A DNA stretch of 64,000 nt from CAUSKK01 sp963532425 (lineage in GTDB: Bacteria > Pseudomonadota > Gammaproteobacteria > Cardiobacteriales > Cardiobacteriaceae). The notes beneath the pieces were generated by a model. The model was not told the DNA's origin. It ran no database searches and saw only the letters and a program-made list of their open reading frames with translations. Location: positions 25,729 through 89,728 of the forward strand of contig CAUSKK010000009.1 in assembly GCA_963532425.1 (NCBI GenBank), written 5' to 3'. The translations under genes and the position numbers were made by a program. This document shows, piece by piece, positions 43,963 to 52,571 of the stretch; the stretch's first letter is position 1; each line of letters begins with the position of its first letter.

Positions 43963-45735
43963 GTGAAGAGCATACCCACCGAAATCACCGCCCAGCTGGC
44001 CAGCCTCGACGCCCTGCAGCTGGCCTGGCTCTCCGGCTACTGCTGGGCCCGGGCCGGGGGCCAGCCCGACGCTGCGCCGGCCGCCCATCTGAGCGCCGCC
44101 GCTCCAGCCGGCCCGGCACCCACCATTCGCATCATCTCCGCCTCCCAGACCGGCAACGCCCGCAGTGTGGCCCAGCGGCTCCAGGAGCGCTTGCAGGCCG
44201 CCGGCCTGGCCGTGGCCCTGAGCAGCGCCGCCGACTACAAGCCGAAGCAAATCAGCGAAGAACGGCTGCTGGTGCTGGTCAGCTCCACCCAGGGCGAGGG
44301 CGAACCGCCGGAGGAGGCGCTGAGCCTGTACAAATTCCTCAGCGGCAAGAAGGCCCCGGCCCTGCCGGATTTGCAATTTGCCGTCTGTGGCCTCGGCGAC
44401 AGCAGCTATCCGAATTTCTGCCAGGCCGGCAAGAGCTTCGACCAGCTCCTGGCCGACCGGGGCGCCACCCGGCTGCTGGAACGGCAGGACTGCGACCTGG
44501 ACTTCCAGGCCGCCGCCAACGGCTGGATTGACCGGCTGTTGCCGAAGCTGCAGGCCTTGGCCGCCGCCCCGACGGCCGGGGCCGGGGCCAATAGGGCGAC
44601 GCCCGGCAGCGAAGCGCTTCCCCCCTCGCCCTATGACCGCCAGCATCCCTACGGCGCCAGCCTGAGCGTCCGCCAGAAAATCACCGGCCGGCGCTCGGAC
44701 AAGGACGTGCGCCATCTGGAAATCGACCTGGCCGGCTCGGGCCTGCGCTATGAGCCCGGCGATGCCCTCGGCGTCTGGTTTGAAAACGACCCGGCCCTCA
44801 TCGACCGCCTGCTAGAGGCCCTGAGTCTGAGCGGCAGCGAGGAGGTGGAGCTCAACGGCGAAGCGCTTCCCCTGCGCGAGGCCCTAACAACGCGGCTGGA
44901 ACTGTCGCCGAACACGCCCCAGTTCGTGCGCGGCTATGCCGAGCTGGCTCAGAACGAAGCGCTCAACCAATTCATCGGCGCCGACGTCAATGCTCTGGCC
45001 GCCCGCACGCCGCTGGTGGCCCTGGTGGAGCGCTTCCCCCTGGCCCTGAGTGCCACCCAGCTGGTGGGCCTGCTACGCCCGCTGGCCCCGCGCTTCTATT
45101 CCATCGCCTCGGCGCCGGAAGAGGTGGGCGAGGAGGTGCATCTCACCGTCGGCCTGCTGCGCTATGACTATGAGGGCCATAGCTACGAGGGCGCCTGCTC
45201 CGGCTATCTGACCCAGCGGCTGGCCGAGGGCGACGAGGTGCGCGTCTTCGTCGAACCGAACCCCCGCTTCCGGCCGCCGGCCAATCCCGAGGCCCCCATG
45301 ATTATGATTGGCAACGGCACCGGCATTGCCCCCTTCCGCAGCTTCATGCAGGCCCGGGCCGCCGCCGGGGCCACCGGGCCCAACTGGCTCATCTTCGGCA
45401 ACCCCCATTTCACCGAGGACTTCCTCTATCAAACCGAATGGCAGGGCTATGCCAAGGAGGGCCTGCTCAACCGCTACAGCCTGGCCTGGTCCCGGGACCA
45501 GGCGGAGAAGGTCTATGTCCAGGACAAAATCCGGGCCGAGGCCGCCCCCCTCTGGCAGTGGCTCCAGGACGGCGCCCATGTCTACGTCTGCGGCGATGCC
45601 AGCCGCATGGCCAAGGACGTGGAAAAGGCCCTGCTGGAGGTTATCCAGGGCCAGGGCCAGCTGAGCGCCGAGGCGGCCGAGGAGTATCTGGACGAACTGC
45701 GCCAGAGCCAACGCTATCAACGCGACATCTATTAG
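43963..45735 (+). CDS. cysJ: Sulfite reductase [NADPH] flavoprotein subunit
   Basis: Passes electrons from NADPH through FAD and FMN to CysI. The 590-residue product has a flavodoxin domain (IRIISASQTGNARSVAQRLQ, then VCGLGDSSYPNFCQ), an FAD domain (RFYSIASAPEEVGEEVHLTV) and an NADPH domain (MIGNGTGIAPFRSFMQARAA, then VYVCGDASRMAKDVEKAL). The start is a GTG at 43963 with AAGGA upstream; the frame to 43885 overlaps cysG. A palindrome copy at about 44610 encodes GSEALPP exactly in the linker between the first two domains. Confidence 0.95.
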   Translation: MKSIPTEITAQLASLDALQLAWLSGYCWARAGGQPDAAPAAHLSAAAPAGPAPTIRIISASQTGNARSVAQRLQERLQAAGLAVALSSAADYKPKQISEERLLVLVSSTQGEGEPPEEALSLYKFLSGKKAPALPDLQFAVCGLGDSSYPNFCQAGKSFDQLLADRGATRLLERQDCDLDFQAAANGWIDRLLPKLQALAAAPTAGAGANRATPGSEALPPSPYDRQHPYGASLSVRQKITGRRSDKDVRHLEIDLAGSGLRYEPGDALGVWFENDPALIDRLLEALSLSGSEEVELNGEALPLREALTTRLELSPNTPQFVRGYAELAQNEALNQFIGADVNALAARTPLVALVERFPLALSATQLVGLLRPLAPRFYSIASAPEEVGEEVHLTVGLLRYDYEGHSYEGACSGYLTQRLAEGDEVRVFVEPNPRFRPPANPEAPMIMIGNGTGIAPFRSFMQARAAAGATGPNWLIFGNPHFTEDFLYQTEWQGYAKEGLLNRYSLAWSRDQAEKVYVQDKIRAEAAPLWQWLQDGAHVYVCGDASRMAKDVEKALLEVIQGQGQLSAEAAEEYLDELRQSQRYQRDIY

Positions 45736-45756
45736 TCTCACCACGAGGAAAAACCC

Positions 45757-47085
45757 ATGACGACCTGGTACAAAAAAGAAGACAGCTGGGCCATGCTGAT
45801 TGCCCTGCTCCTGCTCCTGCTTGCCACGCTGCTGTTCATCGGCGGCGCCAGCGGCGGCCTCAGGCTGCTCGGGGCCCACTTCGCCACCTGGTCGTCCTGG
45901 GCCACGCTGACGGCCACCCTGGCCGCCACCCTGCCAGCCCTGGCCGTCCTCTATCTGCTGCTGCTGGCGTTGGTCGGTCTCGGCGCCCGGGGGCTGGGCT
46001 ACGACGGGAAGCGCTTCCTGCTCGGCTTTAGCCTGCTCTACGGCCTGGGCGTGCTGGTGGCCCTGCTGAGCAGCAACAGCCTGCTGAAAAGCTGGCAGCT
46101 GGAAAGTCCGCTGCTGGCCCTGGCCGTCGGTCTGATTTGGGCCAACGGCGCCCGGCTGCCCGCCTGGCTGGAAAGCGCCCTGCGCACCGAGTTCTATGTG
46201 AAAACCGGCATCGTCCTGATGGGCGCCACCCTGCCGTTCAGCCTGATACTGACGGCGGGCCCGGCGGCCATCGGCCAGGCGCTGATTGTTTCCGTGGTTA
46301 CCTTCGTCAGCATCTTTCTGATTGCCACCCGGGGCCTGGGCCTGGATAAGCGCTTCGCCGCCTGCCTCAGTGCCGGCGCCTCTATCTGCGGCGTTTCCGG
46401 GGCCATCGCCATCGGCGGCGCCTGCCGGGCCCGCAAGGAACAGGTGTCCGTGGCCATTTCCCTGGTCATCGTCTGGGCGGTGGTGATGATTTTCGTCCTG
46501 CCCCTGCTCTGCAGGGCGCTGGGGCTGGATAGTGGTGTGGCCGGCGCCTGGATTGGCACTTCGGAATTTGCCGATGCCGCCGGCTTTGCCGCCGCTGCCG
46601 CCATCGGCGACGAGGCCGCCAAGAGCGCCTTCACCCTGATGAAGGTGGTGGGCCGCGATATGTTCGTCGGCGTCTGGGCCTTTATCGTGGCACTGCTGTC
46701 GGTGAGCGTCTGGGAACGGCAGAGTCTGGCCCACAGTGAACGCATCGGCGCCGGCGAAATCTGGCAGCGCTTCCCGAAATTTATCCTGGGCTTTTTCCTG
46801 GCCTCGCTGCTGACCACGCTGGTGATTGGCGCCCTCGGCGCCGGCGGCACCGCCTACCAGAAGGAAGCGCTGGGGGCTCTGAAGAATCTGCGCGGCTGGT
46901 TCTTCACCCTGACCTTCCTCAGCATCGGCCTGACCACCCGTTTCCGCGAGCTGACCGCCGTCGGCTTCAGACCGCTGCTGGCCTTCAGCCTCGGCGTTGC
47001 CATCAATCTGCCGCTGGGCTACTGGCTGTCCAACCATGTCTTCGCCGACTTCTGGCGCAGCCTGCCCAAGGGCATAATCGGATGA
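45757..47085 (+). CDS. YeiH-family (UPF0324) membrane protein, putative sulfate exporter
   Basis: A 442-residue protein with about ten hydrophobic segments. The family core is visible as FYVKTGIVLMGATLPFSLIL, SAGASICGVSGAIAIGGACR and FTLMKVVGRDMFVGVWAF. Members are annotated as putative sulfate or sulfonate exporters on indirect evidence. Placement between cysJ and cysI supports a role with sulfur oxyanions, perhaps relief of excess sulfite. The start has GAGG upstream. Confidence 0.85.
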   Translation: MTTWYKKEDSWAMLIALLLLLLATLLFIGGASGGLRLLGAHFATWSSWATLTATLAATLPALAVLYLLLLALVGLGARGLGYDGKRFLLGFSLLYGLGVLVALLSSNSLLKSWQLESPLLALAVGLIWANGARLPAWLESALRTEFYVKTGIVLMGATLPFSLILTAGPAAIGQALIVSVVTFVSIFLIATRGLGLDKRFAACLSAGASICGVSGAIAIGGACRARKEQVSVAISLVIVWAVVMIFVLPLLCRALGLDSGVAGAWIGTSEFADAAGFAAAAAIGDEAAKSAFTLMKVVGRDMFVGVWAFIVALLSVSVWERQSLAHSERIGAGEIWQRFPKFILGFFLASLLTTLVIGALGAGGTAYQKEALGALKNLRGWFFTLTFLSIGLTTRFRELTAVGFRPLLAFSLGVAINLPLGYWLSNHVFADFWRSLPKGIIG

Positions 47086-47318
47086 AGCCGCTGGTTTACA
47101 GCCGCGTCAGCGTCCGCTGCGGCGCCGGGGCCGACGAGTCCCGCCGCCGGGCCCTCGAGCAGTGGCTACGGGCGAAGCGCTTCACCCTGACCGCCGACGG
47201 CGGCTATCAAGATGAGGTCGAGGGCGAGACCGTCAAGGCCGAACTGCGCGCCGCCGGCTTTGCCGACCGCGATTTTTCCCTCTGCGTCGAATTCCAACGG
47301 CGCTGGGGCTTTTTATAA
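47082..47318 (+). CDS. Small protein of unknown function in the sulfite-reductase cluster
   Basis: A 78-residue protein, start overlapping the exporter stop (ATGA) and 15 bp before cysI, so it is very likely translated. It is charged, with two cysteines (VRCGAGAD and LCVEFQ), no membrane segment and no signal. A palindrome copy encodes AKRF in the middle. I do not recognise a family. Its position suggests an accessory role in sulfite reduction or transport. Confidence 0.65.
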   Translation: MKPLVYSRVSVRCGAGADESRRRALEQWLRAKRFTLTADGGYQDEVEGETVKAELRAAGFADRDFSLCVEFQRRWGFL

Positions 47319-47333
47319 ATGAGGATTCACCAC

Positions 47334-49109
47334 ATGAGCAATGACCCCAAACTCTCGGACAATGAACGTCTGAAGGAAGAAAGCGACTATCTGCACGGCT
47401 CCATCGTGCAGGATTTGAGCGACGGCCTCACCGGCGGTTTCAATGGCGACAATTTCCAGCTGATTCGCTTCCACGGCATGTACGAACAGGACAACCGCGA
47501 CATCCGCGCCGAACGTAAAGATGAAAAGCTGGAACCGCTGAAAAGCATGATGCTGCGCTGCCGGCTGCCCGGCGGCATCATCAGCCCCCAGCAGTGGCTG
47601 GGCATCGACCAGTTCGCCAGCGAGCACACCCTCTACGGCTCCATTCGCCTGACCAACCGCCAGACTTTCCAGTATCACGGCGTGCTCAAGCCGGACATCA
47701 AGCCGATGCACCAGTGGCTGCATAAACTGGGGCTGGATTCCATCGCCACCGCCAGCGACGTGAACCGGAACGTGCTCTGCACCACCAACCCGGTGGAAAG
47801 CGCCCTGCACAAGGAGGCCCACGAGTGGGCGAAGAAAATCAGCATGCAGCTGCTGCCGCGCACCATGGCCTATGCCGATGTGTGGCTGGACGGCGAGAAG
47901 GTCTTCTCCACCGAGCCGCCGAAGCCGCTGATTAAGGAGGTGGCCGATGACGTTGAGCCTATCCTGGGCAAAACCTATCTGCCGCGCAAATTCAAAACCG
48001 CCGTGGTCATTCCGCCGGATAACGAGGTGGACATTCATTCCAACGATTTGGGCTTCGTCGCCATCGAGGAGAACGGCCATCTGGTCGGCTTCAATGTGCT
48101 GGTCGGCGGCGGCCTCTCCAGTGAGCACGGCAACACCACCACCTTCCCGAATCTGTCCTATGAGTTTGGCTATGTGCCGCTGAGCCATACGCTGCACTGC
48201 GCCGAGGCCGTGGTCAGCACCCAGCGCGACTGGGGCAACCGCAGCGACCGCAAGCACGCTCGCACCCGCTACACCCTGGAGCGGGTCGGCGTCGAGGTCT
48301 TCAAGGCCGAGGTGGAAAAGCGCATGGGCATTAAATTTGAGCCCATTCGGCCCTATCACTTCACCACCCGGGGCGACCGCATCGGCTGGGTCAAGGGCGA
48401 GGAGGGCAATTGGCATCTGACCCTGTTCATCGAGAACGGCCGGCTCATCGACACCCCGGAACGGCCGCTGAAAACCGGCGTGCGCAAGATTGCCGAGGTG
48501 CACAAGGGCGATTTCCGCCTGACCGCCAACCAGAATCTCATCGTTGCCAATATTCCCCCGGCCGACCGCGATTTGATTGAGAAAATCGCCCGGGAACACG
48601 GCCTCATCAGCGAGAAGAACAGCAACCAGCGCAAAAATAGTATGTCCTGCGTGTCGCTGCCCACCTGTCCGCTGGCCATGGCCGAGGCCGAGCGCTTCCT
48701 GCCCGGCTTTGTCGATGAGGTCGAAGCGCTTCTGGCCAAGCACGGCCTGCCCGACGAGCACATTATTTTGCGCGTTACCGGCTGCCCCAACGGCTGTGGC
48801 CGAGCCATGCTGGCCGAGGTGGGACTGGTGGGCAAGGCCATCGGCCGCTATAACCTGCACGTCGGCGGCAACCGCGAGGGCACGCGCATTCCCCGGCTTT
48901 TCAAGGAGAACATCACCCCGCCGGAAATCCTCGCCATTCTCGACGACTGGATTGGCCAGTGGGCCCGGCAGCGCCAGGAAAACGAGGGCTTCGGCGACTT
49001 CGCCATCCGCCAGGGCATCACCACGGCGGTGGTCAATGGCGCCATCGACTTCTGGGACAGCAGCAAATCGGCCGGCCTGGCCCCGATGCTGGCCGAACAG
49101 AAGGCCTAA
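47334..49109 (+). CDS. cysI: Sulfite reductase hemoprotein subunit
   Basis: Reduces sulfite to sulfide with siroheme and a 4Fe-4S cluster. The 591-residue product has the siroheme loop RLTNRQTFQYHGVLK, the family stretch FNVLVGGGLSSEHGN, and the cluster ligands in SCVSLPTCPLAMAEAERF and GCPNGCGRAML. The ATG at 47334 is preferred because GAGG lies at the right distance and the protein begins SNDPKLSDNERLK. It ends the cysG-cysJ-exporter-small ORF-cysI run. No cysH is in the window. Confidence 0.96.
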   Translation: MSNDPKLSDNERLKEESDYLHGSIVQDLSDGLTGGFNGDNFQLIRFHGMYEQDNRDIRAERKDEKLEPLKSMMLRCRLPGGIISPQQWLGIDQFASEHTLYGSIRLTNRQTFQYHGVLKPDIKPMHQWLHKLGLDSIATASDVNRNVLCTTNPVESALHKEAHEWAKKISMQLLPRTMAYADVWLDGEKVFSTEPPKPLIKEVADDVEPILGKTYLPRKFKTAVVIPPDNEVDIHSNDLGFVAIEENGHLVGFNVLVGGGLSSEHGNTTTFPNLSYEFGYVPLSHTLHCAEAVVSTQRDWGNRSDRKHARTRYTLERVGVEVFKAEVEKRMGIKFEPIRPYHFTTRGDRIGWVKGEEGNWHLTLFIENGRLIDTPERPLKTGVRKIAEVHKGDFRLTANQNLIVANIPPADRDLIEKIAREHGLISEKNSNQRKNSMSCVSLPTCPLAMAEAERFLPGFVDEVEALLAKHGLPDEHIILRVTGCPNGCGRAMLAEVGLVGKAIGRYNLHVGGNREGTRIPRLFKENITPPEILAILDDWIGQWARQRQENEGFGDFAIRQGITTAVVNGAIDFWDSSKSAGLAPMLAEQKA

Positions 49110-49116
49110 AAATAGG

Positions 49117-49148
49117 GAAGCGCTTCCTCCGGGAAGCGCTTCGTTTTT
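49117..49148 (+). terminator. cysI terminator made from two palindrome copies
   Basis: GAAGCGCTTCC (49117-49127) pairs with GGAAGCGCTTC (49132-49142) around a 4-base loop and runs into five T. The two repeat copies together form a textbook terminator 8 bp after the stop. Confidence 0.75.
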
Positions 49149-49202
49149 GGCCGGCGGTTAAGCATAAATTTTCTTAATCTTGCGCCGCAGGAAAGCAATG
49201 TT

Positions 49203-49211
49203 TGCTAGAAT
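49203..49211 (+). promoter_or_regulatory. Extended -10 promoter of gapA
   Basis: TGCTAGAAT (49203-49211) lies 39 bp before the gapA ATG, in an AT-rich stretch. TTGCGC upstream is 20 bp from the -10, so the promoter probably relies on the extended -10. Confidence 0.5.
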
Positions 49212-49249
49212 TTTTCGTGATTTTTGAGTCCAACTAATGGAGTAAATTT

Positions 49250-50257
49250 ATGACAATTAAAGTTGCTATTAACGGTTTTGGTCGTATCGGTCGCCTGGCC
49301 CTGCGTCAAATGGAAAAAGCCAAGAACGTTGAGGTGGTCGCTGTTAATGACCTCACCCCGGCCGACATGCTGCTGCACCTGTTCAAATACGACACCGCCC
49401 AGGGCCGCTTCAAAGGTACCGCCGAGCTGAAAGGCGATGCCATCGTTGTCAATGGCAAAGAAATCAAAGTTTTCTCCAATGCCAAACCCGAAGAACTGCC
49501 CTGGGGTCAGCTGGGCGTTGATGTGGTGCTGGAATGCACCGGCTTCTTCACCTCCAAAGACAAGGCCGAAGCCCACATCAAAGCCGGCGCCAAAAAAGTG
49601 GTCATTTCTGCTCCCGGTGGCAACGACATCAAAACCGTGGTTTTCAACGTGAACCACCAAATCCTCGACGGCAGCGAAACCGTTATTTCCGCCGCCTCCT
49701 GCACCACCAACTGCCTGGCCCCCATGGCCAAAGTGCTGCAGGATAAATTCGGCGTCGTTGAAGGCCTGATGACCACCATCCACGCCTACACCGGCGACCA
49801 AATGACCCTGGACGCCCCCCACCGCAAAGGCGACAAACGCCGCGCCCGCGCCGCCGCCGCCAACATCGTGCCGAACAGCACCGGCGCCGCCAAGGCCATC
49901 GGTCTGGTTATCCCCGAGCTGAATAAAAAACTGGACGGCGCCGCCCAGCGCGTGCCTGTGGTTACCGGCTCCCTGACCGAACTGGTTACGGTGCTGGAGA
50001 AAAAAGTTACCGCCGAGGAAGTCAATGCCGCCATGAAGGCCGCCGCCAACGAATCCTTCGGCTACACCGAAGAGGAACTGGTTTCTTCGGACATCATCGG
50101 CATCGAGTTCGGCTCGCTCTTCGACGCCACTCAAACCAAGGTGATGACCGTTGGCGACAAACAGCTGGTAAAAACCGTGGCCTGGTACGACAACGAAATG
50201 TCCTACACCAACCAGCTGGTTCGCACCCTGACCTACTTTGCCGGCCTGATTAAATAA
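49250..50257 (+). CDS. gapA: Glyceraldehyde-3-phosphate dehydrogenase
   Basis: Glycolytic/gluconeogenic enzyme. The 335-residue product has the NAD motif INGFGRIGRLALR, the catalytic Cys in SAASCTTNCLAP, the His in HAYTGDQMTLDAPHRK, and WYDNEMSYTNQLVRT at the end. Codon use differs from its neighbours (AAA for Lys, lower GC at third positions), as expected for a highly expressed gene. GGAG lies 12 bp before the ATG. Confidence 0.97.
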   Translation: MTIKVAINGFGRIGRLALRQMEKAKNVEVVAVNDLTPADMLLHLFKYDTAQGRFKGTAELKGDAIVVNGKEIKVFSNAKPEELPWGQLGVDVVLECTGFFTSKDKAEAHIKAGAKKVVISAPGGNDIKTVVFNVNHQILDGSETVISAASCTTNCLAPMAKVLQDKFGVVEGLMTTIHAYTGDQMTLDAPHRKGDKRRARAAAANIVPNSTGAAKAIGLVIPELNKKLDGAAQRVPVVTGSLTELVTVLEKKVTAEEVNAAMKAAANESFGYTEEELVSSDIIGIEFGSLFDATQTKVMTVGDKQLVKTVAWYDNEMSYTNQLVRTLTYFAGLIK

Positions 50258-50325
50258 TCGGCGCCGCGCCCAGTTGGCACAGAAACCGCCTCTAGCCACG
50301 TGCTGTTTTATCATATTTAACGACT

Positions 50326-50769
50326 ATGCCATATCAAATTACCAACAAGCTGGACAGCCACATCTACCAGGACGCCCTGAGCATTCGGCGGCGGGTTTTC
50401 ATCGAAGAGCTGCGCGTGCCGGAGCTGCGCGAAATTGACAGCGACGAGGGCCATTGCTGGCACATTGTGATTTATGACGACCAGGGCGCGCCCGTGGCCA
50501 CCGCCCGTTTGCTGCCCCAGGGCGATTTTGTCAAAGTGCAACGCATCGCCGTGCTGGAAGAGCATCGCGGCCAGCGCCTCGGCACGGAAATTCTACAAAT
50601 CGCCACCCAGAAGGCCCTGCTGCTCGGCGCCAAGGCCCTGAAAATCCGGGTACGCCAGTCCTTTATCCCCTACTACCAGAAGTTCGGCTACGAGCAGGTG
50701 GGCAATCTCTATCTGGTTGGCGACGTTAGCCACTGCGACATGCTGAAACGCCTGACCAACGAACCCTAG
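50326..50769 (+). CDS. GNAT-family acetyltransferase
   Basis: A 147-residue single-domain acetyltransferase. Motif A, which binds acetyl-CoA, is VQRIAVLEEHRGQRLGTEIL; the C-terminal part (SFIPYYQKFGYEQVG) is the usual motif B region. The substrate is unknown; the form resembles ElaA/YjcF-type small GNATs. A Shine-Dalgarno is weak. It lies between gapA and the helicase without obvious functional link. Confidence 0.85.
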   Translation: MPYQITNKLDSHIYQDALSIRRRVFIEELRVPELREIDSDEGHCWHIVIYDDQGAPVATARLLPQGDFVKVQRIAVLEEHRGQRLGTEILQIATQKALLLGAKALKIRVRQSFIPYYQKFGYEQVGNLYLVGDVSHCDMLKRLTNEP

Positions 50770-50778
50770 CGGCAGCAC

Positions 50779-50806
50779 TTGACCCGCGCGCCGAAGCCGC
50801 TATAAT
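50779..50806 (+). promoter_or_regulatory. Sigma-70 promoter of the DEAD-box helicase gene
   Basis: TTGACC (50779-50784) and TATAAT (50801-50806) are separated by 16 bp, the best promoter match in the window. It leaves a leader of about 125 nt before the ATG at 50939, which may be regulated, for example by cold, as leaders of RNA helicases often are. Confidence 0.75.
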
Positions 50807-50938
50807 TCCCCCCTTTTTGACGACATCGCCCGCAATTCCCAAGTATTTAGACTTAACCTATTGTTGCCGATGATATTTTTTAATCTCGGCAATGCCAATC
50901 TTCGTCCTTTGGTTTGCCACTAATAGAGGAAAATTCCA

Positions 50939-52534
50939 ATGAACGATTTCAACGCCCTCAATCTTCCCAGCCTGCTGCTCAAGGCCATTCACGACAGTGG
51001 CTATCACCAGCCCACCCCCATTCAGGCCCAGGCCATTCCGGCGGCCCTGGCCGGCCAGGACCTGCTGCTTTCCGCCCAGACCGGCAGCGGCAAAACGGCG
51101 GCCTTCCTGCTGCCGATTCTGAGCCAACTCATCAACGCCGAGGACAAAAAAAGTAAACAAATCAAAGCATTGATTCTAGCCCCCACCCGCGAGCTGGCCC
51201 AGCAGATTCAAACCCAGGTGCGCAAATACGGCCGCGAACTGAAATGGCTGTTTTCCGTGGCCCTGGTCGGCGGCGCCGATTTTCGCGGCCAGATTCAGGC
51301 CCTGCGCAAGGGCGTGCAGATAGTCATCGCCACCCCCGGCCGCCTCCTTGACCACCTGCGTTCCGGCCGGCTGGCCCTGGACAGCGTGCAAACGCTGGTG
51401 CTGGACGAGGCCGACCGCATGCTCGACATGGGCTTCATGGACGACCTCAACGCCATTGTCGCCGCCCTGCCCGAAGCCCGCCAGACCATCATGTCCTCGG
51501 CCACCTGGGCCGGCATGGTCGGAAAAATCGCGCAAAAGTACACAAAAAACCCGGAAAAAATCACCATTGAACAGGAAGTGGCCCACATCGAGGAGCGCGC
51601 CTATTTCTGCGACAACCTCGACCACAAAACCAAAATTCTGGAACACCTGCTCAGCGCCGACCTCAGCGGCCAGACTCTGATTTTCACCGCCACCAAAATG
51701 AGCAGCGAGGACGTGTGCGACCGCCTGCGCGACAGTGGCCACCGTGCCCGCTTTATCCACGGCGACCTGCACCAGAGCAAGCGCAACCGCATCGTTGATG
51801 ACCTGCGCAAGGGCAAATGCGACATTCTCGTTGCCACCGACGTGGTGGCACGCGGCATCGACGTGCCCGGCATCGCCCAGGTCATCAATTTCGACCTGCC
51901 GCGCCAGCTGGAAGACTATGTGCACCGCATCGGCCGCAGTGGCCGCGCCGGTCGCAGTGGCCTGGCGCTGAGTCTGGTCAGCCTCGAAGACCGCAAGGTG
52001 CTGGCGGCGCTGGGTCGCTATCTGGGCCGCGAGATGCCCAGCTATGAAATCCCCGGCCTCGAACCCCAGGCCAAACCCAAGGCCAAGAGCAAACCGAAGA
52101 AGAAGTTTCGCGGCGCGCCGGAACGGGATTTTGGCGGCAAGCAACGCGCCAAGCCGGCCAAGGGTAAGCGCTTCATCGCCGGCTTCGACGAGCCCCGCCG
52201 GACCCGGATGCCCCACTTTGACAACGTGCCGGTCTTCGATGATTTTGACCGGCCCAGCCGCAGCGAGCGCTTCAGCCCCGAGAGCAACCGTTTTACCCGC
52301 AGCCTGAACGAGCGCCAGGAGCAGAGCCGCTTCGCCCGTCAGGCCGAGGGCGACCGGCCCCAGCGCTTCCGCAGCGACGACGAGGGCCGCCCCCCGTTCC
52401 GGGGCCCCAAGCGTGGCACCGCCCCCCGGCCCGCCGGCCGTTTCCCCCGCGACAGCTCCGGTCCGGCCGCCAAGCCGAAGAAATCCTTCTTTAAGGGTGA
52501 AGGCCGGGGCGACCGCAACGTCGCCGACTGGTAA
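50939..52534 (+). CDS. DEAD-box RNA helicase with long basic tail
   Basis: A 531-residue ATP-dependent RNA helicase of the SrmB/RhlE group. Core motifs: YHQPTPIQAQAIP (Q), AQTGSGKT (I), PTRELA (Ia), VLDEADRMLDMGF (II), SSAT (III), RGIDVPG (V) and HRIGRSGRAGR (VI). After residue about 380 follows a Lys/Arg-rich, disordered tail with many Arg-Phe pairs, several encoded by AGCGCTTC-like sequence, as if the palindrome had spread through it. The stop codon lies in a palindrome half-copy. GAGG precedes the ATG. Confidence 0.92.
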   Translation: MNDFNALNLPSLLLKAIHDSGYHQPTPIQAQAIPAALAGQDLLLSAQTGSGKTAAFLLPILSQLINAEDKKSKQIKALILAPTRELAQQIQTQVRKYGRELKWLFSVALVGGADFRGQIQALRKGVQIVIATPGRLLDHLRSGRLALDSVQTLVLDEADRMLDMGFMDDLNAIVAALPEARQTIMSSATWAGMVGKIAQKYTKNPEKITIEQEVAHIEERAYFCDNLDHKTKILEHLLSADLSGQTLIFTATKMSSEDVCDRLRDSGHRARFIHGDLHQSKRNRIVDDLRKGKCDILVATDVVARGIDVPGIAQVINFDLPRQLEDYVHRIGRSGRAGRSGLALSLVSLEDRKVLAALGRYLGREMPSYEIPGLEPQAKPKAKSKPKKKFRGAPERDFGGKQRAKPAKGKRFIAGFDEPRRTRMPHFDNVPVFDDFDRPSRSERFSPESNRFTRSLNERQEQSRFARQAEGDRPQRFRSDDEGRPPFRGPKRGTAPRPAGRFPRDSSGPAAKPKKSFFKGEGRGDRNVADW

Positions 52535-52546
52535 GCGCTTCCCCCC

Positions 52547-52571
52547 AACCCCGATTTTTCGGGGTTTTTTT
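52547..52571 (+). terminator. Terminator of the DEAD-box helicase gene
   Basis: AACCCCG pairs with CGGGGTT around a 6-base AT loop, followed by further T, 12 bp after the stop. Confidence 0.85.

Noticed and set aside
45073..47037. A 654-codon minus-strand frame across cysJ and the YeiH-type gene
   Set aside because: Shadow of two clear genes; Gln/Gly-rich reading without motifs.
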